Source of the DNA: an uncultured Roseburia sp.
GTDB lineage: Bacteria; Bacillota; Clostridia; Lachnospirales; Lachnospiraceae
Reading direction: 5' to 3'
NCBI GenBank assembly: GCA_934317215.1
Contig: CAKREH010000005.1
Span: 1 to 64,000 of the forward strand
Length of the DNA stretch: 64,000 nt
Below are positions 49,871 to 59,651 of the stretch, piece by piece. How positions within the stretch are numbered: position 1 is the stretch's first letter; each line of letters opens with the position of its first letter. A program made the translations under genes and the position numbers. The notes below the pieces were generated by a model. It saw nothing but the letters and a program-made list of their open reading frames with translations, was not told the DNA's origin and ran no database searches.

Positions 49871-52366
49871 TTATAGATATTTCCCCGTAACGCTCTTTTC
49901 ATTTGCTGCAATCTGCTCCGGTGTCCCGCAGGCGACCACTCTGCCGCCCTCCTCTCCACCGCCGGGGCCCATATCAATGATATAGTCTGCATTTCGGATC
50001 ACATCCAGATCATGCTCGATGACAAGCACGGTCGCCCCGTTGTCGACTAACGCCTGAAATACGCCAAGTAACGTCTGTACATCCAACGGATGCAGTCCGA
50101 TGGTCGGCTCATCAAACACAAAGACAGAATCCGACTGTCCTTTTCCCATTTCACTGGCAAGTTTCAGTCTCTGTGCCTCGCCGCCGGAAAGACTCGGTGT
50201 CTCCTCACCCAGTGTCAGATAACCAAGTCCTAAATTTTTCAGAACACTAAGCCTCTGATGCACCAGTTTCAGATCTGTGACTGCCTGCAGCGCCGTGTTG
50301 ACATCCATCTCCATCAGTTCCGGCAGGGAATACCTGTTTCCCTGTTTATTTTCATAGCCGATCTCCCATGCCTCTTTCGCATACCTCGACCCACCACACT
50401 CCGGGCAGGGGATGTCCACATCCGGTAAGAACTGTACGTCCAGACTGATCTGCCCGGTTCCGTCACAGACCGGGCAGCGCAGCTTTCCGGTATTGTAGGA
50501 AAAATCCCCTGCTTTGTATTTCCGATTTTTTGCATCCGCTGTTTTTGCATAAATTTTGCGGAGTTCATCATGTATATTGGCATAAGTCGCCACCGTTGAC
50601 CGGACATTGATTCCAATCGGTGAGGCATCGATCAGTTTCACATGGGAAATCCCTTCCGCCGAAATACTTTTCACATGTTTCGGCAGATGTTCTCCGCGAA
50701 AAGAAGCTTCCAGTCCGGGAATCAGACTTTCTAAAACCATCGTGGTCTTCCCGGAACCGGACACACCGGTCACAACGGTAATCCTTCCCTTTGGAATATC
50801 CACCTCCAATGGCTTTACCGTATGAATATGATCCGTAGATAAATGCAGCTTTCCCAGCGCAAAAACTTCCTCTTCCCCTGCCTGCGTGCGGACACGCATA
50901 TCTGCCGTTTTCGCCAGAAAAGGACCAATCATGGAATCTTTATTGGAAATGATCTGCGGGATACTTCCCTCCGCGATCACATATCCACCTCCTGCACCTG
51001 CTTCTGGTCCCATCTCAATCAGCCAGTCCGCCTCCGATAAGATCTGCGTGTCGTGGTCTACCAAAAGAACGGAATTGCCGTCCGCGACCAGATCGTGCAT
51101 CACTGCATTGAGTCCTTTGATATTCGAGGGATGCAGACCGATCGATGGCTCATCTAACACATATAAAACACCTGTCGTGCGGTTTCGCACAGCTCTGGCA
51201 AGCTGCATCCGCTGTCTCTCTCCGGTCGACAATGTAAAGGCCGCCCGGTCAAGCGACAGATAAGACAGTCCCAAATCCATCAGCCTTTTTGCAACAGTCT
51301 GAAACGATTCGCAGATGGATTCTGCCATGGGACGCATTTCTTCCGGCAGGGAATCCGGCACTCCTGCCACCCAGTCCATCAGTTCTTTTAAGGTCATTTT
51401 GCAGGCTTCATCCAGACCTATCCCACGGAGTCTTGGTGCTCTCGCAGCTTCAGAAAGCCTGCTGCCGCGACATTCCGGGCAGATATCTTCCTTTAAAAAT
51501 TTTTCCACGCGCTTCATGCCCTTCTCATCTTTTACTTTTGCAAGCGCATTTTCCACGGTGTACACAGCGTTATAATAGGTAAAATCCAGTTCACCCGCCT
51601 GATTTGATTTTTTCGCCTTATAAAAAATATGTTTTTTCTCAGCCGGACCGTGATAGACGATCTCTTTCTCTGCATCCGTCAGTTCGCGGAATGGAACATC
51701 TGTTCGCACACCCATCTCACGGCAGACATCCGTCATCAGTGACCACATCAGACTGTTCCACGGTGCAACCGCTCCCTCATCAATGCTGATCGAATCATCC
51801 GGTACAAGCGAATCTATGTCCACCGTCCGCACGCTTCCCGTTCCGCCGCATCTTTTGCATGCCCCCTGTGAATTAAAGGCAAGTTCTTCCGCACCCGGCG
51901 CATGTACTTTTTCCCCGCACACCGGACATAAGATTTCCTGCTCTGCCGCTACCTTTAACGTAGGCTCTATGTAATGTCCATTCGGACAGCGATGGGATGC
52001 CAGTCTCGAATACATCAGTCTTAAGCTGTTCAAAAGTTCGGTTCCTGTCCCGAAGGTACTGCGGATCCCCGGTATTCCCGGACGCTGATGAAGTGCTAAA
52101 GCCGCCGGGACATACAGCACCTCATCCACCTGTGCTTTCGCTGCTCCTGTCATGCGCCTTCTCGTATAGGTAGAAAGTGACTCCAGATAACGTCTGGACC
52201 CTTCCGCATACAAAACACCAAGTGCCAACGAAGATTTGCCGGAACCGGAGACACCTGCAACCCCCACAATCTGATGCAGAGGTACATCCACATTTACATT
52301 TTTCAGGTTATGGACTCTTGCTCCTTTTACCCTGATATACTTTGGTTCGTTATGGTTGGTTTCCAT
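49871..52366 (-). CDS. UvrA2-type ABC ATPase
   Basis: 831 aa, about 110 shorter than canonical UvrA (about 940). Two ATPase modules: GVSGSGKSSLA and GVSGSGKTTMV as Walker A, signatures LSTGERQRMQLARA and LSGGEAQRLKLASE, Walker B YVLDEPSIGLHP and FVFDEPTIGLHP. Zinc clusters CPVCGEKV / CKRCGGTG and CPVCDGTG / CPECGGSR are present. The shortened region after the first Walker A suggests loss of the UvrB-binding domain, as in UvrA2/DrrC paralogues linked to drug resistance. It stands alone with no uvrB. Confidence 0.88.
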   Translation of the reverse strand: METNHNEPKYIRVKGARVHNLKNVNVDVPLHQIVGVAGVSGSGKSSLALGVLYAEGSRRYLESLSTYTRRRMTGAAKAQVDEVLYVPAALALHQRPGIPGIRSTFGTGTELLNSLRLMYSRLASHRCPNGHYIEPTLKVAAEQEILCPVCGEKVHAPGAEELAFNSQGACKRCGGTGSVRTVDIDSLVPDDSISIDEGAVAPWNSLMWSLMTDVCREMGVRTDVPFRELTDAEKEIVYHGPAEKKHIFYKAKKSNQAGELDFTYYNAVYTVENALAKVKDEKGMKRVEKFLKEDICPECRGSRLSEAARAPRLRGIGLDEACKMTLKELMDWVAGVPDSLPEEMRPMAESICESFQTVAKRLMDLGLSYLSLDRAAFTLSTGERQRMQLARAVRNRTTGVLYVLDEPSIGLHPSNIKGLNAVMHDLVADGNSVLLVDHDTQILSEADWLIEMGPEAGAGGGYVIAEGSIPQIISNKDSMIGPFLAKTADMRVRTQAGEEEVFALGKLHLSTDHIHTVKPLEVDIPKGRITVVTGVSGSGKTTMVLESLIPGLEASFRGEHLPKHVKSISAEGISHVKLIDASPIGINVRSTVATYANIHDELRKIYAKTADAKNRKYKAGDFSYNTGKLRCPVCDGTGQISLDVQFLPDVDIPCPECGGSRYAKEAWEIGYENKQGNRYSLPELMEMDVNTALQAVTDLKLVHQRLSVLKNLGLGYLTLGEETPSLSGGEAQRLKLASEMGKGQSDSVFVFDEPTIGLHPLDVQTLLGVFQALVDNGATVLVIEHDLDVIRNADYIIDMGPGGGEEGGRVVACGTPEQIAANEKSVTGKYL

Positions 52367-52465
52367 GATGGTACTCCTTATTTATTCGTCTTATCCTGCT
52401 CACAGAATAAACTTTCCTGACACAGTATAACATAAAATAATGGATTGCACTCCCCTCTATCCCCA

Positions 52466-52513
52466 TAAAAAAGACAGGCATCTTAGAAATTCTTCCAAAA
52501 TAAACCTGTCTTT
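52466..52513 (-). terminator. Terminator after the ABC pseudogene
   Basis: AAAGACAGG/CCTGTCTTT stem with a 26-nt loop, followed on the minus strand by TTTTATGGGG. It ends the transcript running through the pseudogene at 52545-52735. Confidence 0.75.
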
Positions 52514-52544
52514 CTTATGATTTTATCATTTTTCTGTTCAACTT

Positions 52545-52735
52545 TTATCGGACATTCAGCTTCCAGTCCGCCGAAGCTGTCTGCAGTTCTACCAGTCTTG
52601 CATAAAGTCCGTTCTTTTTCATCAGCTCATCATGTGTTCCGCTCTCTGCAACAACACCGCCGTCAAGGAGAGCCGTTTTCTCCGATCATGGTCTGATAGC
52701 CGTCCGGCAGTTTTTCAACTCGGTGCTCTCCATAA
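52545..52735 (-). pseudogene. ABC exporter remnant
   Basis: Minus-strand pieces of an ATPase domain: EHRVEKLPDGYQTMIGENGS, where a stop follows in that frame, and then in another frame LLDGGVVAESGTHDELMKKN followed by GLYARLVELQTA and the stop. The signature motif, Walker B and H-loop that should lie between are deleted, about 45-50 residues. The N-terminal membrane domain is absent. A decayed heterodimeric-type exporter. Confidence 0.8.
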
Positions 52736-52749
52736 ATTAAGAATTTGTC

Positions 52750-52902
52750 TTATTTCTCCTGATTATCTATCGTATAAATAATACAGGCAATTCCTGCGAT
52801 CAGTATTCCCGCAACTCCGCCCATTGTATCATCGATCCACAGTCCAACAAACCCACAAAGTAACATCATGATCACAGAAACTATAGTTTTAAATTTTTTC
52901 AT
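52750..52902 (-). CDS. 50-aa two-helix membrane protein
   Basis: ATG with AAGGAGGTTCGG in front. MKKFKTIVSVIMMLLCGFVG then a short WIDDTMGG turn and a second helix (VAGILIAGIACIIYTI). Likely a small membrane protein of the same transcript as 52956-53436. Family unknown. Confidence 0.65.
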   Translation of the reverse strand: MKKFKTIVSVIMMLLCGFVGLWIDDTMGGVAGILIAGIACIIYTIDNQEK

Positions 52903-52955
52903 CCGAACCTCCTTTGCAGCTTTCGATTGCGATTTAAAAACTGTTTACAATGCTT

Positions 52956-53134
52956 TTATTCACAGTCTTCCATATGTTCTAAGTACCATGTCCGAAACCC
53001 GTCTAACGTCAGCCGGTCAATTTCTGTGGCAGGTCACGCAATTTTGCTACTTTTTGCTCATATTCACAGCGCAGGCTGCTGTCTTTCAAACCGTTTTTCT
53101 GTATGAACTGATACTCTTTTTCAAACTCATTCAT
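52956..53134 (-). pseudogene. Frameshifted small cytoplasmic gene
   Basis: ATG 53134 overlaps the stop of the upstream gene (ATGA). Frame one encodes MNEFEKEYQFIQKNGLKDSS and stops at 53009 after 41 residues. A second frame continues EIDRLTLDGFRTWYLEHMED to the stop at 52956. The joined product would be about 58 aa. A one-base indel near CCACAGAAATTG explains it; a programmed shift or sequencing error is possible. Confidence 0.55.
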
Positions 53135-53436
53135 GTTTTATTTTTCCTCATCGTTTTCCGTATCCCAGACACAATAATTCCAACGAAGAACCCCAGTATT
53201 CCACCAAGCGCAATCGTGCCTGCAAACAACAGTATCAGTTCCAAAAGATTGTTTGTACGGATATTAGAAAAGGCTTCACACACTGCATAAATGGCAAAGC
53301 ACACTCCAACACCTTTCAGATTCCTTTTCAATGACCTCATTCTGATTCCCGCAAATACAAAGATCACAACACCGATCACAAAAAAGATGATCGTATCAGA
53401 TGCAAAGAGTTCTCCCAATATCGGTAAATACCTCAT
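53131..53436 (-). CDS. Small membrane protein, 101 aa
   Basis: Three membrane segments (TIIFFVIGVVIFVFAGI, GVGVCFAIYAVCEAF, ELILLFAGTIALGGILGFFV) and a basic C-terminus (RKTMRKNKT). Unrecognised; it may be cotranscribed with the two small genes that follow. Confidence 0.6.
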   Translation of the reverse strand: MRYLPILGELFASDTIIFFVIGVVIFVFAGIRMRSLKRNLKGVGVCFAIYAVCEAFSNIRTNNLLELILLFAGTIALGGILGFFVGIIVSGIRKTMRKNKT

Positions 53437-53537
53437 ATTTTCTCCCCTCTCTAACCTATTCCAGTTTTTTCATAACAAGTCCAAACAGCTCTGCCTTTTT
53501 CCACCATCACAAAAAACTGACAGACACAAGATGCCGC

Positions 53538-53860
53538 TCAGCACAGTTCCTTCACAAAATTTCCACCTTCAAAATAAATATCATTTCCTTCACTGTCTTT
53601 ATGAAACGAAATCCGCTCTGTTCCAACCAGTTGAAAACCAACACTGTTAAGTAATCCAACAGAAGGGAGATTATTTTTTGCTGTTCCGGCATATATTTTT
53701 TTTACGCCCTGTTCTTTCATATAATCAAAAATTGCAAGCAGACTTTCTTTCGCATATCCCTTTCCCTGATATTGATCAAGGAATCCATATCCGATCTCAT
53801 ATCCATCCATTCTGATATTAAGTGATATAAATCCAATTACCAAATACAATGCCTCATCCC
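53538..53860 (-). pseudogene. 5'-truncated GNAT acetyltransferase
   Basis: The reading frame (IGFISLNIRMDGYEIGYGFL, QYQGKGYAKESLLAIFDYM, AKNNLPSVGLLNSVGFQLVG) holds the acetyl-CoA loop QYQGKGYA and the C-terminal half of a RimJ/RimL-type GNAT, about 105 residues instead of 170. The N-terminal strands are missing: the frame meets the stop codon of the preceding ATPase gene. An internal ATG or GTG could still be used, but a full fold is not possible. Confidence 0.7.
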
Positions 53861-55563
53861 TACAGCCCCAGCCTCCGATACCGGTTCACACACGCAAACA
53901 CTTCCTGCTTTCTTGGCATCGCAAGTCCGCACGGCAGATAACTGCTCTCGCAGACTGCTGCAATTCCCTTCTTCTGCAAAACATCCCAGAGCGCATTGAC
54001 CGCCTGTGTCAGGGTGTGTTTTCCATCAAAAAAATGGATCTGCATATATTTTAACATATATCCGAGTGACGCAAGCTGCTCCGTGTCCATAAGCTGTTCC
54101 ACATAGCGGACGTCAATGACTTCCCGGTTGATGGAGATGGAATCCCTTCCCATCGTTTTCATCTTTAAGCGGTTGTCCTCTTGAAACATCCGGTCCGGCT
54201 TTATTTTTCTGTCAAAATCAGGCTGCTTTGACGGTGCAATATCCTGTTTTGGAAGCGGGAACTCTGCCGCTGCCTGCTTTGCTGACTCTGTGATCTCAAA
54301 CGGCTCGTAGCGGTTCATCTGGATGATGCAGCCCGCCTTGTGAAAATAGGAACCGGAGCTTCCGGCAACAAGGACCGTCGAAATACCGTATGTGTGATAC
54401 AGCTCCTCGACCCGGTCAATAAAAGGCACGATCGGCTCGGCATCACGGTTGACCACGCGCTGCATCAGTTCATCACGGATCATAAAGTTCGTTGCACTGG
54501 TATCCTCGTCGATCAGAAAAGCCCTTGTGCCCGCCTCCATCGCCTCGATCACATTTGCCGCCTGGGAAGTACTTCCGCTGGCATCCTCCGTATAAAAGGA
54601 TACCGTATCTTTCCCGTTCGGCAGGTCATGGATAAACATGGAAATATCCACAGCACGGATGCTTCTTCCATCCTCGGCACGGATCTTCATTGCTGTATCG
54701 TCCGTGATGACATACTCCCTGCCATCCCCCGCAATATGGTTATAGACACCTGTCTCAAGCGCTTTTAACAGTGTTGATTTTCCATGGTAACCACCGCCGA
54801 CGATCAGCGTGATGCCCTTCTTTATTCCCATTCCGGTCAGTTTTCCGTGGTGCGGCAGCGTCAGCGTGACGGAGAGACTTTCCGGTGACTGAAAACGCAC
54901 CGCATCTTTCATCGGTCTGCCGGAGACACCGGACTCCCGCGGCAGGACGGCACCATCCGCCACAAACGCACAGAGTCCCATCGGATCTAACTGCTCCCTG
55001 ATATATGCCTGATCCTCGGCGAGATCTGCGACAGCTTCCACCGCTTCTTTTTTCAGGGAACGGAAATAAAGGGAGCCTTTTACGCACTCCGGCAGAAAAT
55101 CAAAGAAAATCTTTTCTAACTCCCTGGAATTGACCGTTCTCCCGTTTGCGGGGAAACCGATCTCCATGCGCAGCACGATATCGCCGTTCTTTGCATCCAT
55201 CTGGCAGGCACTGCGCTCTAACACTTCCTGTCCCGGACGGCTGACTGCCATAAGACCACTCTTTCCAGAACCTTTCGCTTTAAAGGAAACTTTCTCGATC
55301 TGGCGGGCAAACTGGCGCAGCAGATAATCCTGCACGGCGATCCTTCTGCAGTCTTTCTGATAAAGATGTTCCGGGAATCCCGCCTGTTTTCCGCGGACAT
55401 GGATACTTACCTTCGACGGTGCTGCAAACGGATCTCCCTGCACATGGTCAATGGAAAGCACATATCCCGGAAATTCATAAGAACCTCTTGTGTCCTTATA
55501 TGCCGGATATCCCTTATGGTCGATACGCTGTAATAAATTTTTTAACTCTGCCGATGTCTGCAT
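53860..55563 (-). CDS. ABC-class ATPase (COG3044) at the jetD position
   Basis: 567 aa. An N-terminal domain of about 220 residues with CRRIAVQDYLLRQFARQ and SGKSGLMAVSRPGQEVLER, then a P-loop domain with Walker A GGGYHGKSTLL, Walker B AFLIDEDTSATNFMIRDE and a late switch segment VLVAGSSGSYFHKA. This is the PF09818-like ABC_ATPase type, not a topoisomerase-VI-like JetD. It starts five bases after the SMC gene stop, so it is cotranscribed with the jetA-jetB-jetC genes. Role unknown. The start ATG 55563 follows GAGGAGGAGTAAGAC. Confidence 0.88.
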   Translation of the reverse strand: MQTSAELKNLLQRIDHKGYPAYKDTRGSYEFPGYVLSIDHVQGDPFAAPSKVSIHVRGKQAGFPEHLYQKDCRRIAVQDYLLRQFARQIEKVSFKAKGSGKSGLMAVSRPGQEVLERSACQMDAKNGDIVLRMEIGFPANGRTVNSRELEKIFFDFLPECVKGSLYFRSLKKEAVEAVADLAEDQAYIREQLDPMGLCAFVADGAVLPRESGVSGRPMKDAVRFQSPESLSVTLTLPHHGKLTGMGIKKGITLIVGGGYHGKSTLLKALETGVYNHIAGDGREYVITDDTAMKIRAEDGRSIRAVDISMFIHDLPNGKDTVSFYTEDASGSTSQAANVIEAMEAGTRAFLIDEDTSATNFMIRDELMQRVVNRDAEPIVPFIDRVEELYHTYGISTVLVAGSSGSYFHKAGCIIQMNRYEPFEITESAKQAAAEFPLPKQDIAPSKQPDFDRKIKPDRMFQEDNRLKMKTMGRDSISINREVIDVRYVEQLMDTEQLASLGYMLKYMQIHFFDGKHTLTQAVNALWDVLQKKGIAAVCESSYLPCGLAMPRKQEVFACVNRYRRLGL

Positions 55564-55567
55564 AGTC

Positions 55568-58500
55568 TTACTCCTCCTCCACAACCAGCTGTGAAAAATC
55601 TTTCTTCTCAAACTCCTGGATCGAAATGCTCTTCTTATTCGGATTCGCATAAACAAATGTCTTATCTACATTTTCAATATAGTTCTGGATCTTGTCGTTC
55701 GTCGCACTGATGATCGCCTGGAACCCAAGCCCGCGGATGAGCTCGATACAGCTTGCCACCTTCTCGGCATCCATCTTGGAAAACGCCTCGTCTAACACAA
55801 CAAGCCGGATCGTCGGACGTCTTGTCAGTCTTGCAGACAGATTGATGTGGTACGCCTGTGCAAAACTTGCAAGCAATGCAATGTAAAGCGGGTTCTGACC
55901 TTCTCCACCGGAATTTTTCTTGATCATTTTGCTAAGACCAATGACAAGCCTTTCGTCCCCCTCCACGATCTGTTCCATCTCAAAGGAGAGGTAGGTACGG
56001 TAATCCGCATATTTCACCATGTTCTGTTTTGCTTCATCAAGCTCCTGCTGGGATGCATTTTCCGGCGGGATAAAGATACGGATCAACTCGCTCATGAGCA
56101 TCCCATATTTGTTCTCGTGTTCCATGGAAAACAGGTTCATCTGATGTTCCACCGGCGACGCAAGTGAGGACGGATCAATCTCTAAATCCTCATCCATGAA
56201 CATGTCATAAAATGCACCGTCTGCTCCCTTATTTCTTGTAATTTTAAACTGGTAACGGTCTTTACCAAAATTCAGATTACGGATGATGCGGTTTAACTCA
56301 TCCCTGCGCACATATGCTTCTTTTATGGCACTGCGGATCTTGTATACAAAATCCTCCTTAAAATGCTCTACCGCTGCCTTTGCCTGCTCGGCTGCCTTTT
56401 TCTGGTATTCCTCTAACTCATTGCATGAAAGTTCCGAGAGCAGGTTATCATAATCATCATTGTTCTCCACACTCGCCGAAAAATCACGCTTCGGGTGATT
56501 CTGCAGATAATTCATGCGGACATCGACCAGCTTATTTTTCTGCTCTGTGCACTGCACCGCCGCCTGATTCATATCCTCCTGCGTCGCCGTTTTCATGCTG
56601 TCATACTTCTTATTTTTCTGCCCGGCAATGTAGGCTTCAAATGCCTCCTCCGCTTCAATGGAACCGCGGAGTTCCCGTTTTTTCGCAAGAAGTTCTTCAT
56701 TTCTTGTGATGAAATCATTGCCGTCCTTTTCAATGGCATCTTCTTTTTTCCGGATCTGATATTTTAAATCATCAATTTTTGCTTCTAGCTCTTTTTGTTT
56801 TGTGTGGATCTCCTCCGCCTGTTTCTTTAAGGTTTCCACGGTACCGGCACCGATCTCTGCCATCTTCTTTTCTGTCCTGGTTTTCTGTTTTTCTTTTTCC
56901 TTCTTCTCCGAAAGATCTAAGATCAGGTTCTGGTATTCCTCAACCGTATCATTTAAAAATTCCTGGGCAAGGATATTCTTTGCCTCCGTCTCACGCTCCT
57001 TATATTCCGCTCTGTCCCGCTCTAATTTCTCAAGGCTGGCGGCAAGTTCCTTCTGACGCTGTTTTTTACTCTTTTCACCAATATAGACATGTTTCTTGTA
57101 ATTGTCAGGATTTAAGCGGCGCAGCTGATAACTCTGGTACAGCAGGCAGTCTGGCGTCACACCGATCTTGCACTGGCGCAGTTCATCGACAGAAGTACAC
57201 TTGATCACATTTCCGAGTAAGAAATCCGCAAATGCCCGTACATACGGCTCTTTTGCCTCCACTTCCTCCGCGAGTGCATTGTCCTTTATGCGCCACTCCT
57301 CCTGCATCAGTTTTTCTGTATCCACCAAAGACACACGGAAAAACTGTTTTTCATCAAGCGTTTCGTACACTTCCATCGCCTGCTTGACGTAGGCAGGTTC
57401 CACGATCAGTGCAAGTTTATTCCAGGAAAGATACCCCTCGATCGCACTGCGCCACGTCTCATCTTTGATATCAATGAGATCGGCAAAAATGCGTACCTGA
57501 ATATTTTTTCCGGTCTGTTCGGAGAGTTTTCCCGCAATTTCAGACCGCGCAAGCTCTAATTCCCGCGGGTATGCTTTCCTGCCAAGTTTTAACTCTGCGA
57601 GTTCTTTTTCTAAGACATCCGCCTCTTTATTCATGGAGCGTATCTCCGAGGAAGCCTCCTGTCTGTCTTTTTCCGCTTCCTTCTGCACTTCGATCAGGCT
57701 TCGTTTTAAACGCTCAATTTCCTCGCCAGTGATCGTGCCTTCTTTGAATTTCTCGATATCCCATAAGATCTGGTTCGAAACAATATCTACATCTTCCCAG
57801 CCGTTTAACCTTGCACAGATACCATCCCACTTATTTTTACTTCGCTCTAAAAGGTTTAAATTTTCTTCCAGACTCTTTAACTGCTCTTCCAGCCTTGCAT
57901 ATCCGGTTCCTGCGATCTGCTCATTGATCCCGCTGTACTCTTTTTCATAATTTTCCTTTATTTCGAGCAGTTCGGCGAGACTTTCGTTCTGCAGTACAAC
58001 ATCCTTTTTCCAGTTTTCCACGCGGCGCTGCATTTCTTCTATGGTCTGCTCTAACTGTAAGATCGTCAGTTTATCCATCCGGTAATGGCAGTTTAAAAGT
58101 TCTTTTTTCTTCTCTTCCATCGCCTGATACTGCTCGCTTATCTGCTTTAACTCTTCGATCTCCTGCATTGTAGCTTCGATCTTGCGGCACATCCTGCCAT
58201 AGAGCATCGCGCCCTCCTGCATGTCCTCGATATGGATATCCTGCTCCATGCAGATATATTCTTTTACAAAGTCCTCTAACCGGATATTCATTTTAAACGG
58301 GATCGCACGCTTAAACAGGCGCGGGAATTTTTCCATATCCAGTCCGCCTAAGTAGACGTCATACAGGTTTCTGCGGAATCGCTCATTATTTGAGGTATAG
58401 AACATCTCATCTTTCGGGAAATTCTGCTGCAAATAGCTGCGCACCTCACTGATCGTCATTGCACGGCTCTCTGTCCGGTAATCCCCCGGGATCAGTTCTC

Positions 58501-58924
58501 CCTTGTGCCAGAAAAACAGACGGTTGATCTCATTTGTTGCCGTCTCCACGTCAAATACAACACCGATGCATTCCTTCTCCTTTGTGATCGTCTGTTCCAT
58601 CTCAAGAACGATCGTTGTGGAAAAGTTTTTGTTCCGCTTGTATTCCGCCTGGTTATTCTCGCCAATATTGATCATACCGCGCAGGTACTCGATCAGGCTT
58701 CGGTCAGAGTCATCTGCCGCCGCCTTATTGAAAAATCCACGTCCGTCCGTGTTCGCATAAAGCACGATCTGCATTGCATCGATCACTGTGGATTTTCCAC
58801 TTCCGGAATGACCGGTAAAAAAGTTGATGCTCTCATTGAAACCTAACACCTTGCGGTCAATATAATGCCAGTTGTTGAGGCAGATTCTGGTAAAAACTTT
58901 ATATGCCTGATTCATCTGTTCCAT
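55568..58924 (-). CDS. jetC: SMC-like ATPase, JetC/MksB family
   Basis: 1118 aa. N-terminal Walker A GHSGSGKSTVID at about residue 33, about 200 residues to the first coiled coil, a central hinge-like region near 440-560, a return coiled coil, and the C-terminal head with signature NSGGEGQNPLYIALL and Walker B LVVLDEAFSKMD. This is the architecture of MksB/JetC subunits of bacterial condensins. It overlaps jetB by 26 bp. In Wadjet systems this complex extrudes and recognises circular plasmid DNA; here the nuclease subunit is missing. Confidence 0.9.
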   Translation of the reverse strand: MEQMNQAYKVFTRICLNNWHYIDRKVLGFNESINFFTGHSGSGKSTVIDAMQIVLYANTDGRGFFNKAAADDSDRSLIEYLRGMINIGENNQAEYKRNKNFSTTIVLEMEQTITKEKECIGVVFDVETATNEINRLFFWHKGELIPGDYRTESRAMTISEVRSYLQQNFPKDEMFYTSNNERFRRNLYDVYLGGLDMEKFPRLFKRAIPFKMNIRLEDFVKEYICMEQDIHIEDMQEGAMLYGRMCRKIEATMQEIEELKQISEQYQAMEEKKKELLNCHYRMDKLTILQLEQTIEEMQRRVENWKKDVVLQNESLAELLEIKENYEKEYSGINEQIAGTGYARLEEQLKSLEENLNLLERSKNKWDGICARLNGWEDVDIVSNQILWDIEKFKEGTITGEEIERLKRSLIEVQKEAEKDRQEASSEIRSMNKEADVLEKELAELKLGRKAYPRELELARSEIAGKLSEQTGKNIQVRIFADLIDIKDETWRSAIEGYLSWNKLALIVEPAYVKQAMEVYETLDEKQFFRVSLVDTEKLMQEEWRIKDNALAEEVEAKEPYVRAFADFLLGNVIKCTSVDELRQCKIGVTPDCLLYQSYQLRRLNPDNYKKHVYIGEKSKKQRQKELAASLEKLERDRAEYKERETEAKNILAQEFLNDTVEEYQNLILDLSEKKEKEKQKTRTEKKMAEIGAGTVETLKKQAEEIHTKQKELEAKIDDLKYQIRKKEDAIEKDGNDFITRNEELLAKKRELRGSIEAEEAFEAYIAGQKNKKYDSMKTATQEDMNQAAVQCTEQKNKLVDVRMNYLQNHPKRDFSASVENNDDYDNLLSELSCNELEEYQKKAAEQAKAAVEHFKEDFVYKIRSAIKEAYVRRDELNRIIRNLNFGKDRYQFKITRNKGADGAFYDMFMDEDLEIDPSSLASPVEHQMNLFSMEHENKYGMLMSELIRIFIPPENASQQELDEAKQNMVKYADYRTYLSFEMEQIVEGDERLVIGLSKMIKKNSGGEGQNPLYIALLASFAQAYHINLSARLTRRPTIRLVVLDEAFSKMDAEKVASCIELIRGLGFQAIISATNDKIQNYIENVDKTFVYANPNKKSISIQEFEKKDFSQLVVEEE

Positions 58925-59651
58925 CTTCTGTCTCTCCTTCCTCATCCACATTCATTTCTTCTGGTTCAAGATCACTTTCTTCATCCGTCATATCATTTTC
59001 TGAAAGTGTTTCCTCACTGCTCCACTCCAGATTCTCCTGCCCGTCTACCTCGTTATCTTTTACCTCTTCAGAAAAGCTGCCAAGAAGCCCGTTCACATCT
59101 TCTCTCATCAATACTAAATTGATACACGGATAGATCATGATCCTTGTATTTTCAAGCTGTTCGTCAAACACATCCAAAAACTCTACCATCTGATATTTTT
59201 TCAGAATGGCAAACGCTCTTTTGATCTCCGTCATCGATGACGGTCCCTTGATGAGACGGAATTCTCCCGCTTTTCCATTTAATTCTCCAAACGTCGTTAT
59301 TACATTGACACTGGAAGAAACAGCCGCCATTTTTTCATCATAGATCAGTTTTAACAGCAGCAGATAAATGGTCGCAAGTTTCGGCAGTTTCTCACCGATC
59401 CCGTCTGCCCCCTCTAAATAAATGATGCCAGATTCTGTATCCTGACAGAGTTTTATCCCGGCAACCGCAAAATATTCCGTCAGGAATTCTAAATGCCTGT
59501 CGCCAAAATCATACATGCGGTCCGGCATCATACGTCCGTATTTTTTATCATATTTTCGTTCCGGCAGGAATGTCTGGGCAAGTAAGGTTCTTATCACTTC
59601 CTGCATCCGCTCCACATCCTGCGTGTTTAACTCTTCGTAACCTTCAAACAT
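58899..59651 (-). CDS. jetB: DUF4194 KITE-type subunit, JetB family
   Basis: 250 aa. The winged-helix body has LLAQTFLPERKYDKKYGRMM, RHLEFLTEYFAVAGIKL and the DUF4194-like SMTEIKRAFAILKKYQMVEF, followed by an acidic C-terminal tail (SDLEPEEMNVDEEGETEDGT). MksE/JetB subunits bridge the SMC heads and kleisin. The start overlaps the jetA stop (TAATG), and its end overlaps jetC. Confidence 0.9.
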   Translation of the reverse strand: MFEGYEELNTQDVERMQEVIRTLLAQTFLPERKYDKKYGRMMPDRMYDFGDRHLEFLTEYFAVAGIKLCQDTESGIIYLEGADGIGEKLPKLATIYLLLLKLIYDEKMAAVSSSVNVITTFGELNGKAGEFRLIKGPSSMTEIKRAFAILKKYQMVEFLDVFDEQLENTRIMIYPCINLVLMREDVNGLLGSFSEEVKDNEVDGQENLEWSSEETLSENDMTDEESDLEPEEMNVDEEGETEDGTDESGI

